Below are positions 1 to 12,207 of a stretch of DNA of 64,000 nt, one piece after another. The stretch is taken from the NCBI GenBank assembly GCA_028532985.1, contig JANCIK010000001.1, positions 4,526,001-4,590,000 of the forward strand. The letters are read 5' to 3'. The notes beneath the pieces are model-generated. The model was not told where the DNA came from and did no database searches. It saw nothing but the letters and a program-made list of their open reading frames with translations. The position numbers and the translations under genes were made by a program. The stretch comes from Stropharia rugosoannulata (taxonomy: Eukaryota > Basidiomycota > Agaricomycetes > Agaricales > Strophariaceae). Every line of letters begins with the position of its first letter. The stretch's first letter is position 1.

Positions 1-379
1 TACGCTGTGCGATCATGCCACCGAAGCATGTTAAATAGGTAGGAAAGTCTGCTTTTCCATACATAGATGTAGGGGTTCAACGCTCGAGCTTTGAAATGTT
101 TTAAACCTATGCCCTCTGCATATACTTATTATAAACACATTGCTGACATGGCTCTCTAAAACTCAACTAGATGTCGGACTGGACAAATTTGGGGCTTTAA
201 ATAGAATATCTGATGCACAGCAACTGCGCTGTGCTCTATTGTACTTAAACAATTAACTTGTATTCGACTTCACCATAAATAAACTCACCGGATCGATAAG
301 AGAAAAGTCGGCCAACATTATTCAGTCATATAAATTAAACAGTGTACCTCTGAGCTCGCACTACCGAAGCCTGATTAAC
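1..379. other. Intergenic; upstream region of the first gene
   Basis: No coding region or structured element is seen. The stretch is AT-rich and leads into the membrane protein gene whose ATG is at 380, so it presumably holds that gene's promoter; no clear TATA box could be assigned. Confidence 0.4.
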
Positions 380-1912
380 ATGTTACCACTAGCTTTATCA
401 ATGTACCTCATTACTGCTACCAACGCGCTCCCTGTACCAGTCGGAAATGGTGCCCCCCAGTTCCTGTTATTGAACTCCACCGCTCAAATTGCACTCCTTT
501 GGAGTTCTATATCTCTGGCTGTCATCACATCGTTCCTGCAAGGACTCATCACCACCATTGTCGCAATTTCCGAGGACCAGGGCATGTGGACATTCCGTTT
601 CCGGATTGCCCTCCACGAGCACATGTGGTGGACGGCGGTGTCTTTGATGCTCTGCACATCATTTGTTCTCATAGTCATCTCTTTCCTTGCGGGGAACAGC
701 AGTGACTCCCTAGGTGTACTCACCCTGTCGACAGCTACAGCAATTGCTATTGTGCGGTACACTATTCCAGCATGGCGCAATCGCGTCTATGTTCGTCTTC
801 GCTGGCTGTCCTGGACAGGCCCAAGCCGTACGGGAATTCAGAAGAGTATGACAGAATACTGTGGAAGTGCTGCCGACTGGAAACGCTTACAGCTACTTCC
901 ACGCAAGACGCTTACAGAGCCAAATATGTCTGATAAGTGGGGCGGGACGCTAGTCTCACGCACGGGCATATGGGAAGACCCAACAGACATACTCAGCGGA
1001 TTATCCCCAGATGAGGACAATGATTCAGAAAAGGCCTCAATCGATACGCCTCAGGCGCGAATATTTAGTGACGGATACTCCAACGATAAACGCATATCGT
1101 TACTCTGGGGTGAGAAGGAAGGGTTTCGCAGACGTATCTCTAGAGCAATCGGTAGCGTACCCAGTAGCCTTCGACAATCTATCCCGTCCACGTTTGATGG
1201 ATTTGGCGGTACTGGTCTCTGCCTTGCAATGGGGATCCTGGGGCGTAACAAAGGACTAAACGCATCAGAGCTCGTGTACCGCATTTTCCTTCCCTCAAGA
1301 AATGCTCAGAATGAGGGCCTACGCAAGCCAAATTATAGGATTATTGCAGAGCTGGAAAGCACATCGGCCTGGTATCCGCGCCCAAACAAAGTGATGCGCT
1401 CGTTTTATCAGAAGGTTATGGAAGAGCAATATTCTCTCTTTGGGGCAGAGTATGTTGCCGCTGCCGTTGAGCTCTCGCTGATCCTCCTGGACTGTCCAGC
1501 AGACGTGTGTATGTGGTGGCTGAAACACGGATTGGAGCAACAGTCGATCGAGGTCAATCACACGCTTTCCAGGGCTAAATTTTCCACAGAAAAAAAGCCC
1601 GCTGATGATGCTCAACTACGAGTACTTTACCGCGCAAGCTACACATCCATGATCCTATCAATCAATTACTTCGATCGGAACCAAGCTGATAGCGACGTCT
1701 ATGTAAGGCGCCCCGATCTGAGCTGCTTCGCGTGTCTATGGTCCGCCGAGGTTGGAAGTGCGCCACACTGGTGGAAGGACCCATGGGTTAAAGAAAGGCT
1801 TACAAAGGAAGCAAAAGGACTTCGAGATGGATGGCAGATACCGGCCAGCTGGCTGCTAGGACTCGATGGTCTGGCCCCTGCTCTAGATATCACCAGATGG
1901 CCGCAGTGGTAG
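380..1912 (+). CDS. Hypothetical membrane protein (510 aa)
   Basis: Single-exon reading frame of 510 residues. The first ~150 residues hold about three hydrophobic stretches: one at the N terminus that could be a signal anchor, one around 40-65 (ALLWSSISLAVITSFLQGL) and one around 85-105. The long C-terminal part is soluble, Trp-rich and without a recognised domain; it ends in several Trp residues around HWWKDPW and RWPQW. Its composition resembles lineage-specific membrane proteins that are common in Agaricomycetes. I do not recognise the family, so no function is given. The start at 380 is the first ATG of the open frame and comes just before the hydrophobic segment. The stop lies about 60 bp before a transposon-like terminal repeat at 1971, so the 3' UTR may run into that element. 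Confidence 0.7.
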   Translation: MLPLALSMYLITATNALPVPVGNGAPQFLLLNSTAQIALLWSSISLAVITSFLQGLITTIVAISEDQGMWTFRFRIALHEHMWWTAVSLMLCTSFVLIVISFLAGNSSDSLGVLTLSTATAIAIVRYTIPAWRNRVYVRLRWLSWTGPSRTGIQKSMTEYCGSAADWKRLQLLPRKTLTEPNMSDKWGGTLVSRTGIWEDPTDILSGLSPDEDNDSEKASIDTPQARIFSDGYSNDKRISLLWGEKEGFRRRISRAIGSVPSSLRQSIPSTFDGFGGTGLCLAMGILGRNKGLNASELVYRIFLPSRNAQNEGLRKPNYRIIAELESTSAWYPRPNKVMRSFYQKVMEEQYSLFGAEYVAAAVELSLILLDCPADVCMWWLKHGLEQQSIEVNHTLSRAKFSTEKKPADDAQLRVLYRASYTSMILSINYFDRNQADSDVYVRRPDLSCFACLWSAEVGSAPHWWKDPWVKERLTKEAKGLRDGWQIPASWLLGLDGLAPALDITRWPQW

Positions 1913-1970
1913 ATACTTCTCAGTGCGAGGGACAGAACTTTGGTTGTTTGATTCTGTTTTTGCCTACTTT

Positions 1971-2820
1971 TATGGCGGTCCGTTTGCACTTTTATTCCGA
2001 CATTGATTCATTGAGTTTTTTCGCGGTTTTATGTTGTTTAAAAACCATTTTGATATGTCCGCAACTTTAAAAAGTGCGCGCATACTTAAACTTAGCACGC
2101 GTGCTACTGAAAAAAGTCTGCGCACATATGAGTTTATCATGCGCGCACGTATAAAAGAGCAGCGCACATATGAGGTAATGCAGCGCAACTATAATTTCAA
2201 CGTGCGCGCACCTGAAAAATGCTTCACAAGGTACAAACACAATACAAACAGCGCACTTATATTTTCGGCCAGGACAATGGCATCTCGGTGGTAGGGCATG
2301 CCGGCTTACCTAAGCTTTGTCATGTACAGGTTGTGATTGGTCTGCGATCCTGTTCACAGGCTCTCCGAGCCAACTCCGAGCGTCTGCAAGAAGGGTATTG
2401 AGGGTGCAGGAGTCGGGACAAATACCAAGCATCTTCACCTAAAGCTATGGTTCAGTAAAAGTGGGATATGTTTACACCAAACTGTGCTACTGCCGGGGAG
2501 TAGCCATGGGCAAGGAAAGCTAAAAGTTTGACGCTAGGCAGCCGGCTGTTATGGCCATGCCGGAGTCGGCGAGCGTAGCAGCCGAGCTGCCAGAGTCCAG
2601 GCCGAAAATTGAGGTGCGCTTAGATTTTACACCAGTCATACATTTTGCAATTGTGCGCGCAGCACTGATGGGTTGCGGACCATTTTTTAGAGGTGTGTAC
2701 ATGAAACTCATAGATGCGCTGCCTACTTTTTTGTGCGCACACTTTTTTCAGTTGCGCGCATGTTAAGTTAAAAACTGCGCACACTTTTTTAAGTTGCGGA
2801 CATCTCAAAATAGTTTTCAT
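1971..2820. mobile_element. Truncated TIR element A with subterminal motif arrays
   Basis: The left end (1971-1994) is a 24-bp sequence that differs at three positions from the ends of the neighbouring element B. Inside it are dense short motifs built on TGCGCAC, GCGCGCAC and GTCCGCAACT. The block 2050-2130 is inverted near the right end, at about 2730-2813, with roughly 80 percent identity by eye, so the element has long imperfect inverted subterminal regions. The expected right terminal repeat is missing: the sequence passes straight into the left end of element B at 2821. No transposase frame is seen, so it is non-autonomous. A TA precedes TGGCGG at the left end, which would fit a TA target site, but this is weak because TA is short. 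Confidence 0.6.
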
Positions 2821-4126
2821 TATGGGCGTCCGTTTGCACATTTATTATCACATTTTAAAAAAGCGTGCCTAAGGCGCATTACAAATTAAAATATGCCGCA
2901 TTTCATTGACTTGGACACCCGCAACAAATTACACAATGCGCACACTTGTTAAAATGGTCCGCACAACTGAAGATTTAGTGCGCATTGTTAAGATTTTGGT
3001 GCGCATAACTTAAAAAATGGTCCGCACAATTGAAATCAGCGCACATTATTATTAAAAGTCAACGTGTGCATGCCGCATTTCAAACAAAAGCATTAAGCCC
3101 GCAACATATATCGGTGTGCCGTGCCACGGCATCTTGCCGAGATCGGATCAATGGCTGGCCCACTGTATCAACTCCGCCTGGTTTGCATGTTCCCACGGAT
3201 TTGTACTCAGTGCATCTGCGTCGAGCATTCTTCCACAAGTCCACAGTGCAGGGGTCCTCTATCAGAAACCACTATTAGTTATTCAAATATCTAAAGTACC
3301 TACTATTTAATTTATATATAATATTAGTTCTTCACTGCCGAGATAGGAGCACAAATACACAGATGTTCACAGGTTCCCATGGATCTGCATGAAGTGCAGG
3401 TGCATTGACTCTTCTAAGACATCCACATAGCAGGGGTGCTCTGACATACTAGTCATCCGTGTATATTAAATACTCCTTTATCTATTCATGTGCTCTTGTA
3501 AAATATTGGTCTTATGCCGCTCAGCTGGAAGCAAATTGAAATGTCATTAGATATGTACTAGAGTTTGTACCCGAACCCGGGGGCCTAATACCCTTGTTTA
3601 ACTTGGGTATGCAATTTCTTCTACACCAGAAACAAGAGATCACCACTGATTTAAGATTAAACTCCAGGGGTACTCAATGTACTATTGAAAGCCTACATAC
3701 AGTCCCTGTCTCAATAGACCCGTGGGACATTGCACGTCAGCGTAGTAGATCTGTCATCAGTGCCGTTTACTCGCCATTGATCCGAATTCGGCGAGATGCC
3801 GCTCTCGGCATAGAACGGCATGGTGCTCAATGTTGCGGCCTTTAATGATTTTCTTTGAAATGCGGCGTTGGCACATTGTAATGCGCATCATTCCCACATT
3901 TGCGGGCTATTCAATGAGTTGTGCGCACTACGCATTTTGAAAAGCGGACTATATTTGCTGTGTGCGCATTGCACATTTTGAAATGCGGACCGTGTTTGAG
4001 TGATGCGCATTACAAACTTTGAAATGCGCACCATTTATTCAATAATGCGGACCAGACTAACAAATATAAGGCAAAGAAAATCTCTGATTTCTTATGTGAT
4101 ATTAAATGTGCAAACGGACGCCCATA
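2821..4126. mobile_element. TIR element B (non-autonomous, 1.3 kb)
   Basis: A perfect 24-bp terminal inverted repeat lies at 2821-2844 (begins TATGGGCGTCCG) and 4103-4126. If the outermost TA is the target duplication, the element proper is 2823-4124, which would suit a Tc1/mariner-like element. Both subterminal regions are packed with short repeats: AATGCGGACC, GTGCGCATT and TTTGAAATGCG on the right, and their complements on the left. Such arrays are typical of transposase-binding subterminal repeats. The middle (about 3100-3840) has no convincing coding frame. The right end lies about 20 bp from the first surviving exon of a damaged gene, so insertion may have removed that gene's start. Confidence 0.7.
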
Positions 4127-4147
4127 AATGTCAAGTTGTCGATTTAG

Positions 4148-6013
4148 ATAAACAAACTGATTGCTCAGAACGAGTCTGCGCTCGAGGAAGCTCAGCAAGC
4201 AAAGGATGCTGCAAAGGCCAGATCAATCCTTGACGGGATCATTGGAGTAGCCTTCACCGCCGTTGCCGTTGCCGCGCTTGCAAATGGAAAGGGACCACTT
4301 GCTCTCAAGCTTGGCGTTACTGCTGGTAAAACCTTTTCTAGCATGGTCAACGATGCCGTAACTGCCGGGAAACTTTCAATGTAATTCTCATCAACTATTA
4401 CTCTTCTCTCGCTGATATTGAAATATATCTTACTCAGCGTTATAAATGATCTTAAGAGCGTTATTTCTACGTCAGAGGCCACTCGTAATCGGATTGCGGT
4501 GCTCATCCCTCTGTTCAGCAGCATAATAGGCCTCATGAATGCTCTGCACAAAGTCTGGCAGGCTGTTTCCTCTAATTTAAATGATGTTCAGGCCAATTAT
4601 GATGCGTGGGCAATTCTCTTACTCAGACGTGTGGTATATGATACTCAGTGTTGTGTACAGGAACAAAACGGCCTATTTCACAGGGGATATGATCAAAGGT
4701 GCAATCAAGAACTGGAATGACGTTCAAGAACAGCGCAATCTGTATATTTCCATTGTTTCCGGACAGCGTGCTCTGCCTTCATTGGCAAAAATCTTCCCAT
4801 CTGCAAGCGCTAAGATTGACGCCAGTGTCGAGACAGCAGCACCGCCTCCACCCTCAGACGACGTGGCCTTGCTGCCTGGATATGCGTTTTTGCTTGATAA
4901 ATCCGCCGCTCCAACCAGTAATGCGGGTCAGGCAAGGGCCATGGCACAGGCCAGCACTTTCAATGACTTGGCATATGCTCTTTCCCCGCCATCGGACATT
5001 GTGTTGAGTGGCAATCGCGCTCAGTTGGTTGACGCATCCAACTCGTACCAGCAGATAGCTTCTATTCTGAAGTAAGTAAACACAGCCACTGCATACATAT
5101 TGCGATGACAAGAATACAAAATATAATATTTTCTTATAGGGGTCTCTACAACGATTCCGCAGATGATGCGACTCGATTAGCGTCAACAATTACTTCCAGT
5201 CTCATCCCTGCTTTAGCTGAGGCAATCAACTTCTACATTACATTTTCCTCAGGAGCAGAAGACCCTTTCTCTTGGGGAACGGATGGGGCTTCTATGGAGC
5301 GTATGGTTCAGGACAGATGGCAAAAGCTCCAAGATGGGAGCAATCTTGCAAAAAGGGCAGAGGATATCTTCATCCAGTTCCGTACAGACTCTCAAGGCGC
5401 GCTTAACAAGGTATAGTTCGCTCACATTATACTCTTTTTGTGAATTGCCACTCATCTAAGTCCCTCTTGATATAGGTTACGAGCCATGTCAACGAGTTAA
5501 ATCAGCAGCTCTCGGTCAAGAAAGCGAGCCTTAATGACCTTGAAGCTGATTACAGTAAATGGAGCTGGGTTATCGTATGTTTTAACTATTGCCTTCAAAT
5601 AAATATCTGACCATAATCCTCTTTGTATACAGTACTGGCCCTTTCCGCCTGGCATTGGTAAGCTTTTCAAACTCTGGGCTGACCCATTATAAATAAACAG
5701 TTTTGAAGGAGCGATTATCTACACCATCACCAATGCAATCAAGCAGACAACGAGTGATATCAGCAGCATTCAGAATGACATCAATAAATTGAACAGCACG
5801 CACTACTACGTCAGCTTGGTAGAGAATATGTCTAATGACCTTGGGAATACGACAAGCGAGCTCAGTCAGAGCTGGTCGAGTCTCACCACAAAGACTCAGA
5901 ATTTGGAGACTCTCGTCCACGCAATCGTGATCACCCCCGAGGTCCAGAATACGATCACACCCATTGTACAGGGAAAATGGGCTACATTTGGTGACGAGCT
6001 GAAGAAATGGTAA
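4148..6013 (+). pseudogene. Broken multi-exon gene, helical protein with hydrophobic segments (alpha-pore-forming-like?)
   Basis: Several exons in one order can be read: about 4148-4373, 4436-4655 continuing to about 5070, 5140-5409, 5475-5573, 5632-5660 and 5710-6013 (stop), joined by introns of about 50-70 bp with good GT..AG borders. The product is mostly alpha-helical and Ala/Ser/Gln-rich. It has a hydrophobic hairpin-like stretch near the start (GIIGVAFTAVAVAALANG) and another near 5715 (GAIIYTIT). That layout recalls alpha-helical pore-forming proteins of the HBL/Cry6A type, but this is only a resemblance in shape. Two defects are seen. No ATG exon precedes the first exon, which begins at an acceptor directly after transposon B. 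A one-base frame change occurs near 4608-4612 without splice signals. I judge it a pseudogene; a remote first exon upstream of the elements cannot be fully excluded. Confidence 0.55.
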
Positions 6014-6313
6014 ATACATCTCGGCTCGGAGTCCGATTGTGTAGGATTCTTTGTTTAGGTGTCCGTATCCGTTGTCCAGTGCGCAATCACTTAGTATAAA
6101 CTTGTATGACTCGTCTTTCAAATATTGATTTAATTTTTTCCAAGTCATGTGGGCTCTTTGAGGGCGTAGAAACTGGTCTCGGCATAATCCAAAGACGGGT
6201 AAGTGGAAAAGAAATTGGGGCGTGCGAACATTCACAGATTCTCTCCCACGCCTCGGCTTACTGTGCACCATCGACAACTCGCTCCTCCGCCTGTTCGTGC
6301 TTTCGTCCTATTC
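6014..6313. other. Intergenic, up to the copia insertion site
   Basis: No coding sequence is recognised. It ends in TATTC (6309-6313), the left copy of the target site duplication of the copia element. The same flank resumes at 11176. Confidence 0.5.
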
Positions 6314-6549
6314 TGTTGGAAATACACATACATAGTAGTCGTCCACTACACACTTCTAGTTTATTCCATTGTACTCCACAATCTCTTCATCTTTATTCCA
6401 CTGACTCATATCTTCATTCTGTATTACTCATACACATTCTATGGACAGTTGTAGATAGTTCTAGAATACTTAGCTACAGGTATATAAAGGATGTGTAGAC
6501 GAGTACAATAGCATAGATTTATTCCTTACCACTGCGCCAAATCTTAACA
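6314..6549 (+). repeat. 5' LTR of copia element
   Basis: A 236-bp LTR, identical to the 3' copy. It contains a TATATAAAGG box at about 6480-6489, the likely promoter core of the element. Confidence 0.93.
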
Positions 6550-6663
6550 GGTTATGAGCCCTGAAGAGGACATAATCACGTAACATCCAAACGCTTAACT
6601 ATTCTTATCAAACTCACATCTTAACATCGTCACGCACTCTATTCTTATCTCAACTCCCACATA

Positions 6664-9600
6664 ATGTCAGAAGAACAATCTTTTGGAAACTACCGTATGG
6701 AATTACTGAAGGCCCACAATTGGATGCCATGGAAGCGCCGCATGCTCGCAATACTGGTGGACCTTGGACTGGACAAATATATCGAAGAAGGTGCAGAATG
6801 TCCAGGATCAGCTATAACCGGAGCGCCGACAGCCGCAGAAAAGGCTGAACAAATAGCGTGGAACAAAGGGGATGCAAAGGCACGATGCCGAATAGAGCTA
6901 GCAATCAGTGATGCCGAAATGGTTCATGTCATGGGAGCAACCACGGCTAGGGAGATGTGGGAACAACTGTGTGTTGTAAAGGAATCGAAGGGCCGTCTCG
7001 GACTATTGGCCACACGGCGTGCACTATTCAGGGCCGCGGCAGACGAAGGATGCGATATGGCAGAACATATTGCAAAACTACGGCAACTACAGGAAGAGCT
7101 GCATATTCTCGGCAGCAAGGTCACAGATGAGGATTTTGTTATGATTCTTCTTACTTCACTTCCGGAGTCATGGGAAAATTATGCCTCATCATTTCTTGGT
7201 TCCAGTGGGAACAAACCAACCCTAAAATCACAAGAATTAGTTGCTGTTTTACTCGAAGAATCACGCCGCAGGAAGGAGCGTGGAGGCGAGTCTGCATCAG
7301 GAATATCACTACAAGCACGTGGAAATTCAGGCCGTGGGAACCCAGGCAGCAAGAAGGACAGCTCCGACAAGGAGTGTTATAATTGTCACAAGAAGGGACA
7401 TATCTCGAAGGACTGCTGGGCCAAAGGGGGCGGACGCGAAGGCCAGGGACCGAAAGGACGGAAAGGGCCGCATAGAGCGGGTAGATCACATCAAGCACGA
7501 GAGGATATTAATAGTACGCTTAATGAAGAAGTTGCGTACATGGCACACTCCGCAGGAAATTCAACTGCAATTTCAAAGTATGACTGGATCTTAGACTCAG
7601 GAACCACATCACACATATGTCCCATTCGGGAGGCATTCACACAATATGAACAACTCAGCCATTCAACTATCCGCGGTATTGGGGAAAAACCAGCTCTTGC
7701 ACGAGGCCGTGGAACTGTCAATGTCAACTTCGACGTAGATGGCAAAATTATTACACACTGTCTGTCAAATGTACTTTATGTTCCTGAAGCCGAAAACAGT
7801 CTATTGTCTCTCGCTCGCCTAGACGAAAATGGAGGACACGTAACCTTTGGAGGAGGAAAGTGCATACTCTTCAGCCGCACAAACAAAGTCATAGGAAATG
7901 GAGCCAAACATGGGCGCTTATACTTGCTAAATGCACGTGCACAAATCATCTCACAGGAACGTGCAAATGTCGCCACAACACAGAAACTCAGCTGGGCACA
8001 ATGGCATCGAAAATATGGCCACATTAACATTCAATCACTACAAAAACTTAATAGGGATAATCTTGTGAATGGAATGTCAGTAGACGAGACATCCATACCC
8101 CTCGATCATGTGAAGCATGTATTCAAGCCAAACAGACCCGCAAGAAATATCCTACTGAAGCGGAGCATCGCTCTGACACACCTGGGGAGCGCACTATGAG
8201 TGATGTGTGGGGACCAATTGGGGTCCGCTCTATTGGAGGATTTTATTATTACATCACATTTATGGACGACGCAAAGCGCTATAACTCTGTATTATTTTTA
8301 CGGGACAAGACAGAAGCAGCTGACAAGATTGAAGAACATGCAGAACGAGTTAAACAACGATTTGGGGTGTACCCAAAGTATCTACGCTTCGACAATGGAA
8401 CAGAATTAATCAATGCTCGGATCAAAACATGGGCGGCTAAACGAGGCATTGAAATAGAAAATACAGCACCTTATTCCCCTTCACAAAACGGCGTCGCAGA
8501 GCGGTACAACCGCACACTTTTGGAGCTTGCACGTGCAATGCTCATCGAAAAAGACCTGCCACTTTATTTATGGGATGAAGCTGTGGCATATGCAAATTAT
8601 TTGCGAAATCGTGCACCTACGAGAGCTCTGGAGGGTATGACACCTTACGAGGCATGGCATAAACGAAAACCGGATGTTTCGCACCTGAGAGAGTTTGGGT
8701 GTGATATCTGGGTGCTAGACGAGACCAGGAACTTATCCAAGCTCAAACCTCGCTCGAAAAAGATGATATTTGTGGGATTTAATGAGGGATCAAAGTCTGT
8801 GCGTTATTATGACCCTCAGCATCGAAATATTAAATCATCTCGCAATGTGGCATTTAATGAGGACGAAGAACTCAGAGAAGTTGTGCTTAATGATGCACCA
8901 CCGAGTTTGCAGGCTGAGGGGAGCCAGGGAGTGTTCCAGCCTCGCAAATCGAACCTTCAAATATGCAGAACCCCCAGAGGACCACAAACGATGCATATAA
9001 ATTATTACAAGTCCCAAAGCCTACCATTCAACCACAACTTCGATACACACCTTCCCCATCGCCGTCTCCAGCCCCAGAACTGCACACAAGTCACATAGAG
9101 CCAGGGGAGGCAAATACAAACGAGCTTCGACGCTCTTCCAGACATCAGGCACCCATAGACTATAAACTAATTGGAAATCCAGATGCTCGCAAACCCTCTG
9201 ACCGTCTTACATCTTATACACCACCAGACGTCACGAGACCAACTATATCCTCGCGCGCAAAAGCTATCTCGGACGAACGCACTAATTTGGCACAAGAAGT
9301 TATACGAGAAGTGCTGCTGGATGAAGTAGAGTGTGCATACTCTATCAGCGAACCAGATATACCTCGCACAGCTGAAGAAGCACTTAATGGACATGAAGCA
9401 TCACAATGGAAGACTGCTATGGACGACGAATATGATACATTAATTAAAATGGGTACTTGGGAAAAAGAATACTTACCCGAAGGACGAAGAACAGTTGGAT
9501 GCAAATGGGTATTTACCAAGAAGCGAGACGAGCACGGAAATATCACCAAGTACAAGGCACGACTTGTTGTCCAAGGTTTCTCTCAGAAACCAGGCACAGA

Positions 9601-10932
9601 TTACAGTGAAGATGGAACTTTTGCACCAGTCATGCGCTTTGAAACTTTGCGCACACTGCTCGCAATCAGTGCTGTGCACAATCTACACCTTCGACAATTT
9701 GACGTGAAAGGAGCCTACTTAAACGGCTACGTCAACGAGTTAATTTACATGGCTCAACCTCCACACTACGACGACAATTCAGGACAAGTTTGTCGACTTA
9801 TCCGCTCGCTTTACGGACTTAAACAAGCAGGAAATGTGTGGAACCACGAACTCAACAGCGCATTAAATGAAATTGGGTTCACACAGCTCAAGACTGATTA
9901 CTGTTGCTATATTCGACGAAATGGAAATGAATTCACAATTCTACTGGTCTGGGTCGATGATTTTATTGGCATTTCAACAAGCACTACGCTTAACGATCTT
10001 GTGGAGAAAGAACTGAAATCCAAATTCGATGTAAAATCACTAGGCCAACCCTCTATTCTTTTGGGATTCAAAATACATCAGGAGGACTGTTTAATCACGC
10101 TTTCACAGACTCATTACATCGATAAACTCCTGGAAAAATTTGGAATGTGTGATGCAAATCCTGTGACGACACCAACTGACCCAAATGTGAAGCTTGACAA
10201 TGAAGATACACCTGATTATAAGTTAGGCACCCAAGACGACTCTACCACTCGGATCTCGTCAACATTTGCTACGCTTATTGGATCCCTAATGTATTTAGCA
10301 CTGGGAACACGACCAGACATTGCTTACATTGTGAATAAACTTGCACAATTCACAAGCGACCCAAAACCGAAGCACTGGAGTGCCATCAAGCGTGTATTTC
10401 GTTATCTCAAAGGTACACGAACTCAAAAGCTTACCTATGGTGGATCAGACGACACCTTGTCTGATGAACTGCAATTTTACTGTGATGCCGACTGGGCTTC
10501 TGGACATGACAGGAAATCAATCAGTGGATATGTTGTATGCATTGCAGGGGGAGCCGTTGCTTGGAGCTCAAAGAAACAGGCTACAGTTGCTCTCTCAACA
10601 GCAGAAGCTGAATATATTGCCACCACACATGTTGCAAAGCAAGTACTGTGGCATCGTTCACTGCTTCGTGAACTAGACTTTCCCTTCCTAAAACAACCAC
10701 TATCTTCTCGGATAATCAATCAGCAATATCTATTGCACATCATCCAGAATTCCATGCTCGCACAAAGCACATCGACATTGCCTATCATTTCTTAAGGGAC
10801 TTAGTCGAATGTGGCACTCTAAATATTGTCTACATTAACACTACATATAATTTGGCCGACTTATTTACCAAGGGATTACCACGAGTCATACACGAGAACT
10901 TTACTCACAGAATTGGTGTCTTGGCCGACTAA
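6664..10932 (+). pseudogene. gag-pol: Copia gag-pol polyprotein, three -1 frame breaks
   Basis: One polyprotein in copia order. The gag domain (residues 1-210) is followed by the zinc knuckle CYNCHKKGHISKDC (near 238). Protease motif DSGTTSH is near 311. The GAG-pre-integrase/HHCC zinc finger has H..H near 8000-8020 and CEAC at 8109. The integrase core has MDDA and RFDNGTE (8260-8410). The copia reverse transcriptase has WVDDF (near 9950), and the RNase H has CDADWA and STAEAEY (10470-10620). The frame is lost three times, near 8107, 8890-8963 and 10693-10700, each time by one missing base, giving four consecutive open segments. At the first break the two Cys of the HHCC finger are in the next frame; after the third break the frame runs to TAA at 10930-10932. 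The coding text is otherwise free of stops. This is either fresh decay or consensus error in short homopolymers. Confidence 0.9.
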
Positions 10933-10939
10933 GGGGGAG

Positions 10940-11175
10940 TGTTGGAAATACACATACATAGTAGTCGTCCACTACACACTTCTAGTTTATTCCATTGTAC
11001 TCCACAATCTCTTCATCTTTATTCCACTGACTCATATCTTCATTCTGTATTACTCATACACATTCTATGGACAGTTGTAGATAGTTCTAGAATACTTAGC
11101 TACAGGTATATAAAGGATGTGTAGACGAGTACAATAGCATAGATTTATTCCTTACCACTGCGCCAAATCTTAACA
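10940..11175 (+). repeat. 3' LTR of copia element
   Basis: A 236-bp LTR directly after the polypurine tract, with no differences from the 5' LTR. It is followed by the duplicated TATTC. Confidence 0.93.
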
Positions 11176-11180
11176 TATTC

Positions 11181-12207
11181 CTTTGCGTTAATATGCCAGT
11201 GAGTGGTGCAGGTGACCATCCACACCAATTCATAGTACGCACGGTTCTATCCCGGTCGCACGTCTACGCGGCTTGCCCCTGTCCTGTCCCGACCATCCTC
11301 CCCCAGCTCTCTCCCGCTGCGCCCTTCAACCTCTCCACCACTTCACCGCACCTCACTAACTCGCTCGGCTCTCCCGCCTGCCGTATCATCACACCACATC
11401 TCCTCAGTTTTCACTCCCGCTCCGTGCCGTCCCCCACTGCCGCGTCCCGTTTCCATACGACCATGATGCAACAGCAGGTACCACGTATCACCAGCAGCCC
11501 TATATAGCTGAGTATTCTAGTACCACTCAATTTATTGCAGAGAGAGACTGGAACGACTGCGCGGCGGGACATGACGCAGGTGGTCCGGGATGGTTGGTAT
11601 TTAGGGGACACGGGGTGGAGGCGGGGATGTAGGAGAAGTGACAGTGAACGAGAAGCGACAGGAAATGACAGGTATGTATATTAGCACCAAACCAGTACGT
11701 GTTGGTACGAACAAGGCAGGAGACGAGGGAGGCGTTGGAAGAAACATCCTGAGAGTACGCGCGGAGTACCCCCCTTGGTCGGTACAACGCGCATGTTAGC
11801 AGTTGACCATCCCTGCTTACACAGCCGCAGATCTGGCACACAAATCCGACGAGAGTAGAGCTTTTCCCAGTGTGCGCGATCCTCACACCAGGCCCAGATC
11901 CTGGCCAATCCCACTTTATCCACACATGCTTACTGCCCCCATCTACCCTGCCTGTCCCCACTCCCATCACACAGTCCCTCCTAGTTATCACCCTTCTCTG
12001 CAAACGCGCTCATGGCCGCTACTACTTAATAACACCCATCATTTCGATTTGGCGGAAGAATAGACTTAGGTCAACAACATAGTACGATCAAAACATATAA
12101 TAAGAACCCCTGTGCGCTATCCCGGCAGACCAGGAATCCAATCGACACAAAATCAATGGAACGCAGGCATCCAAGCATGCCCATCGTTCTCAACACCATT
12201 CAATACT
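11181..12207. other. Intergenic
   Basis: C-rich on the plus strand at 11270-11460 and 11880-12010. Frames on both strands are long but have no recognisable domain or consistent splice structure, so I call no gene here. Confidence 0.4.

Larger units (their letters stand above)
6314..11175 (+). mobile_element. Ty1/copia LTR retrotransposon, full length
   Basis: The element is 4862 bp long with 236-bp LTRs (6314-6549 and 10940-11175) that I find identical base for base. Both begin TGTTGG and end TTAACA. A 5-bp duplication TATTC flanks it (6309-6313 and 11176-11180). The sequence after the left LTR (GGTTATGAGCCCTG, 6550 on) is the probable primer-binding site, and AAGGGGGAG (10931-10939) is the polypurine tract. 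The internal order is gag, protease, integrase, reverse transcriptase, RNase H, as in Pseudoviridae/copia. Identical LTRs mean a very recent insertion. Confidence 0.95.

Noticed and set aside
11527..12003. Open minus-strand frame of 158 codons
   Set aside because: No domain, no splice logic and a composition set by C-rich DNA; it overlaps other long random frames on the plus strand.
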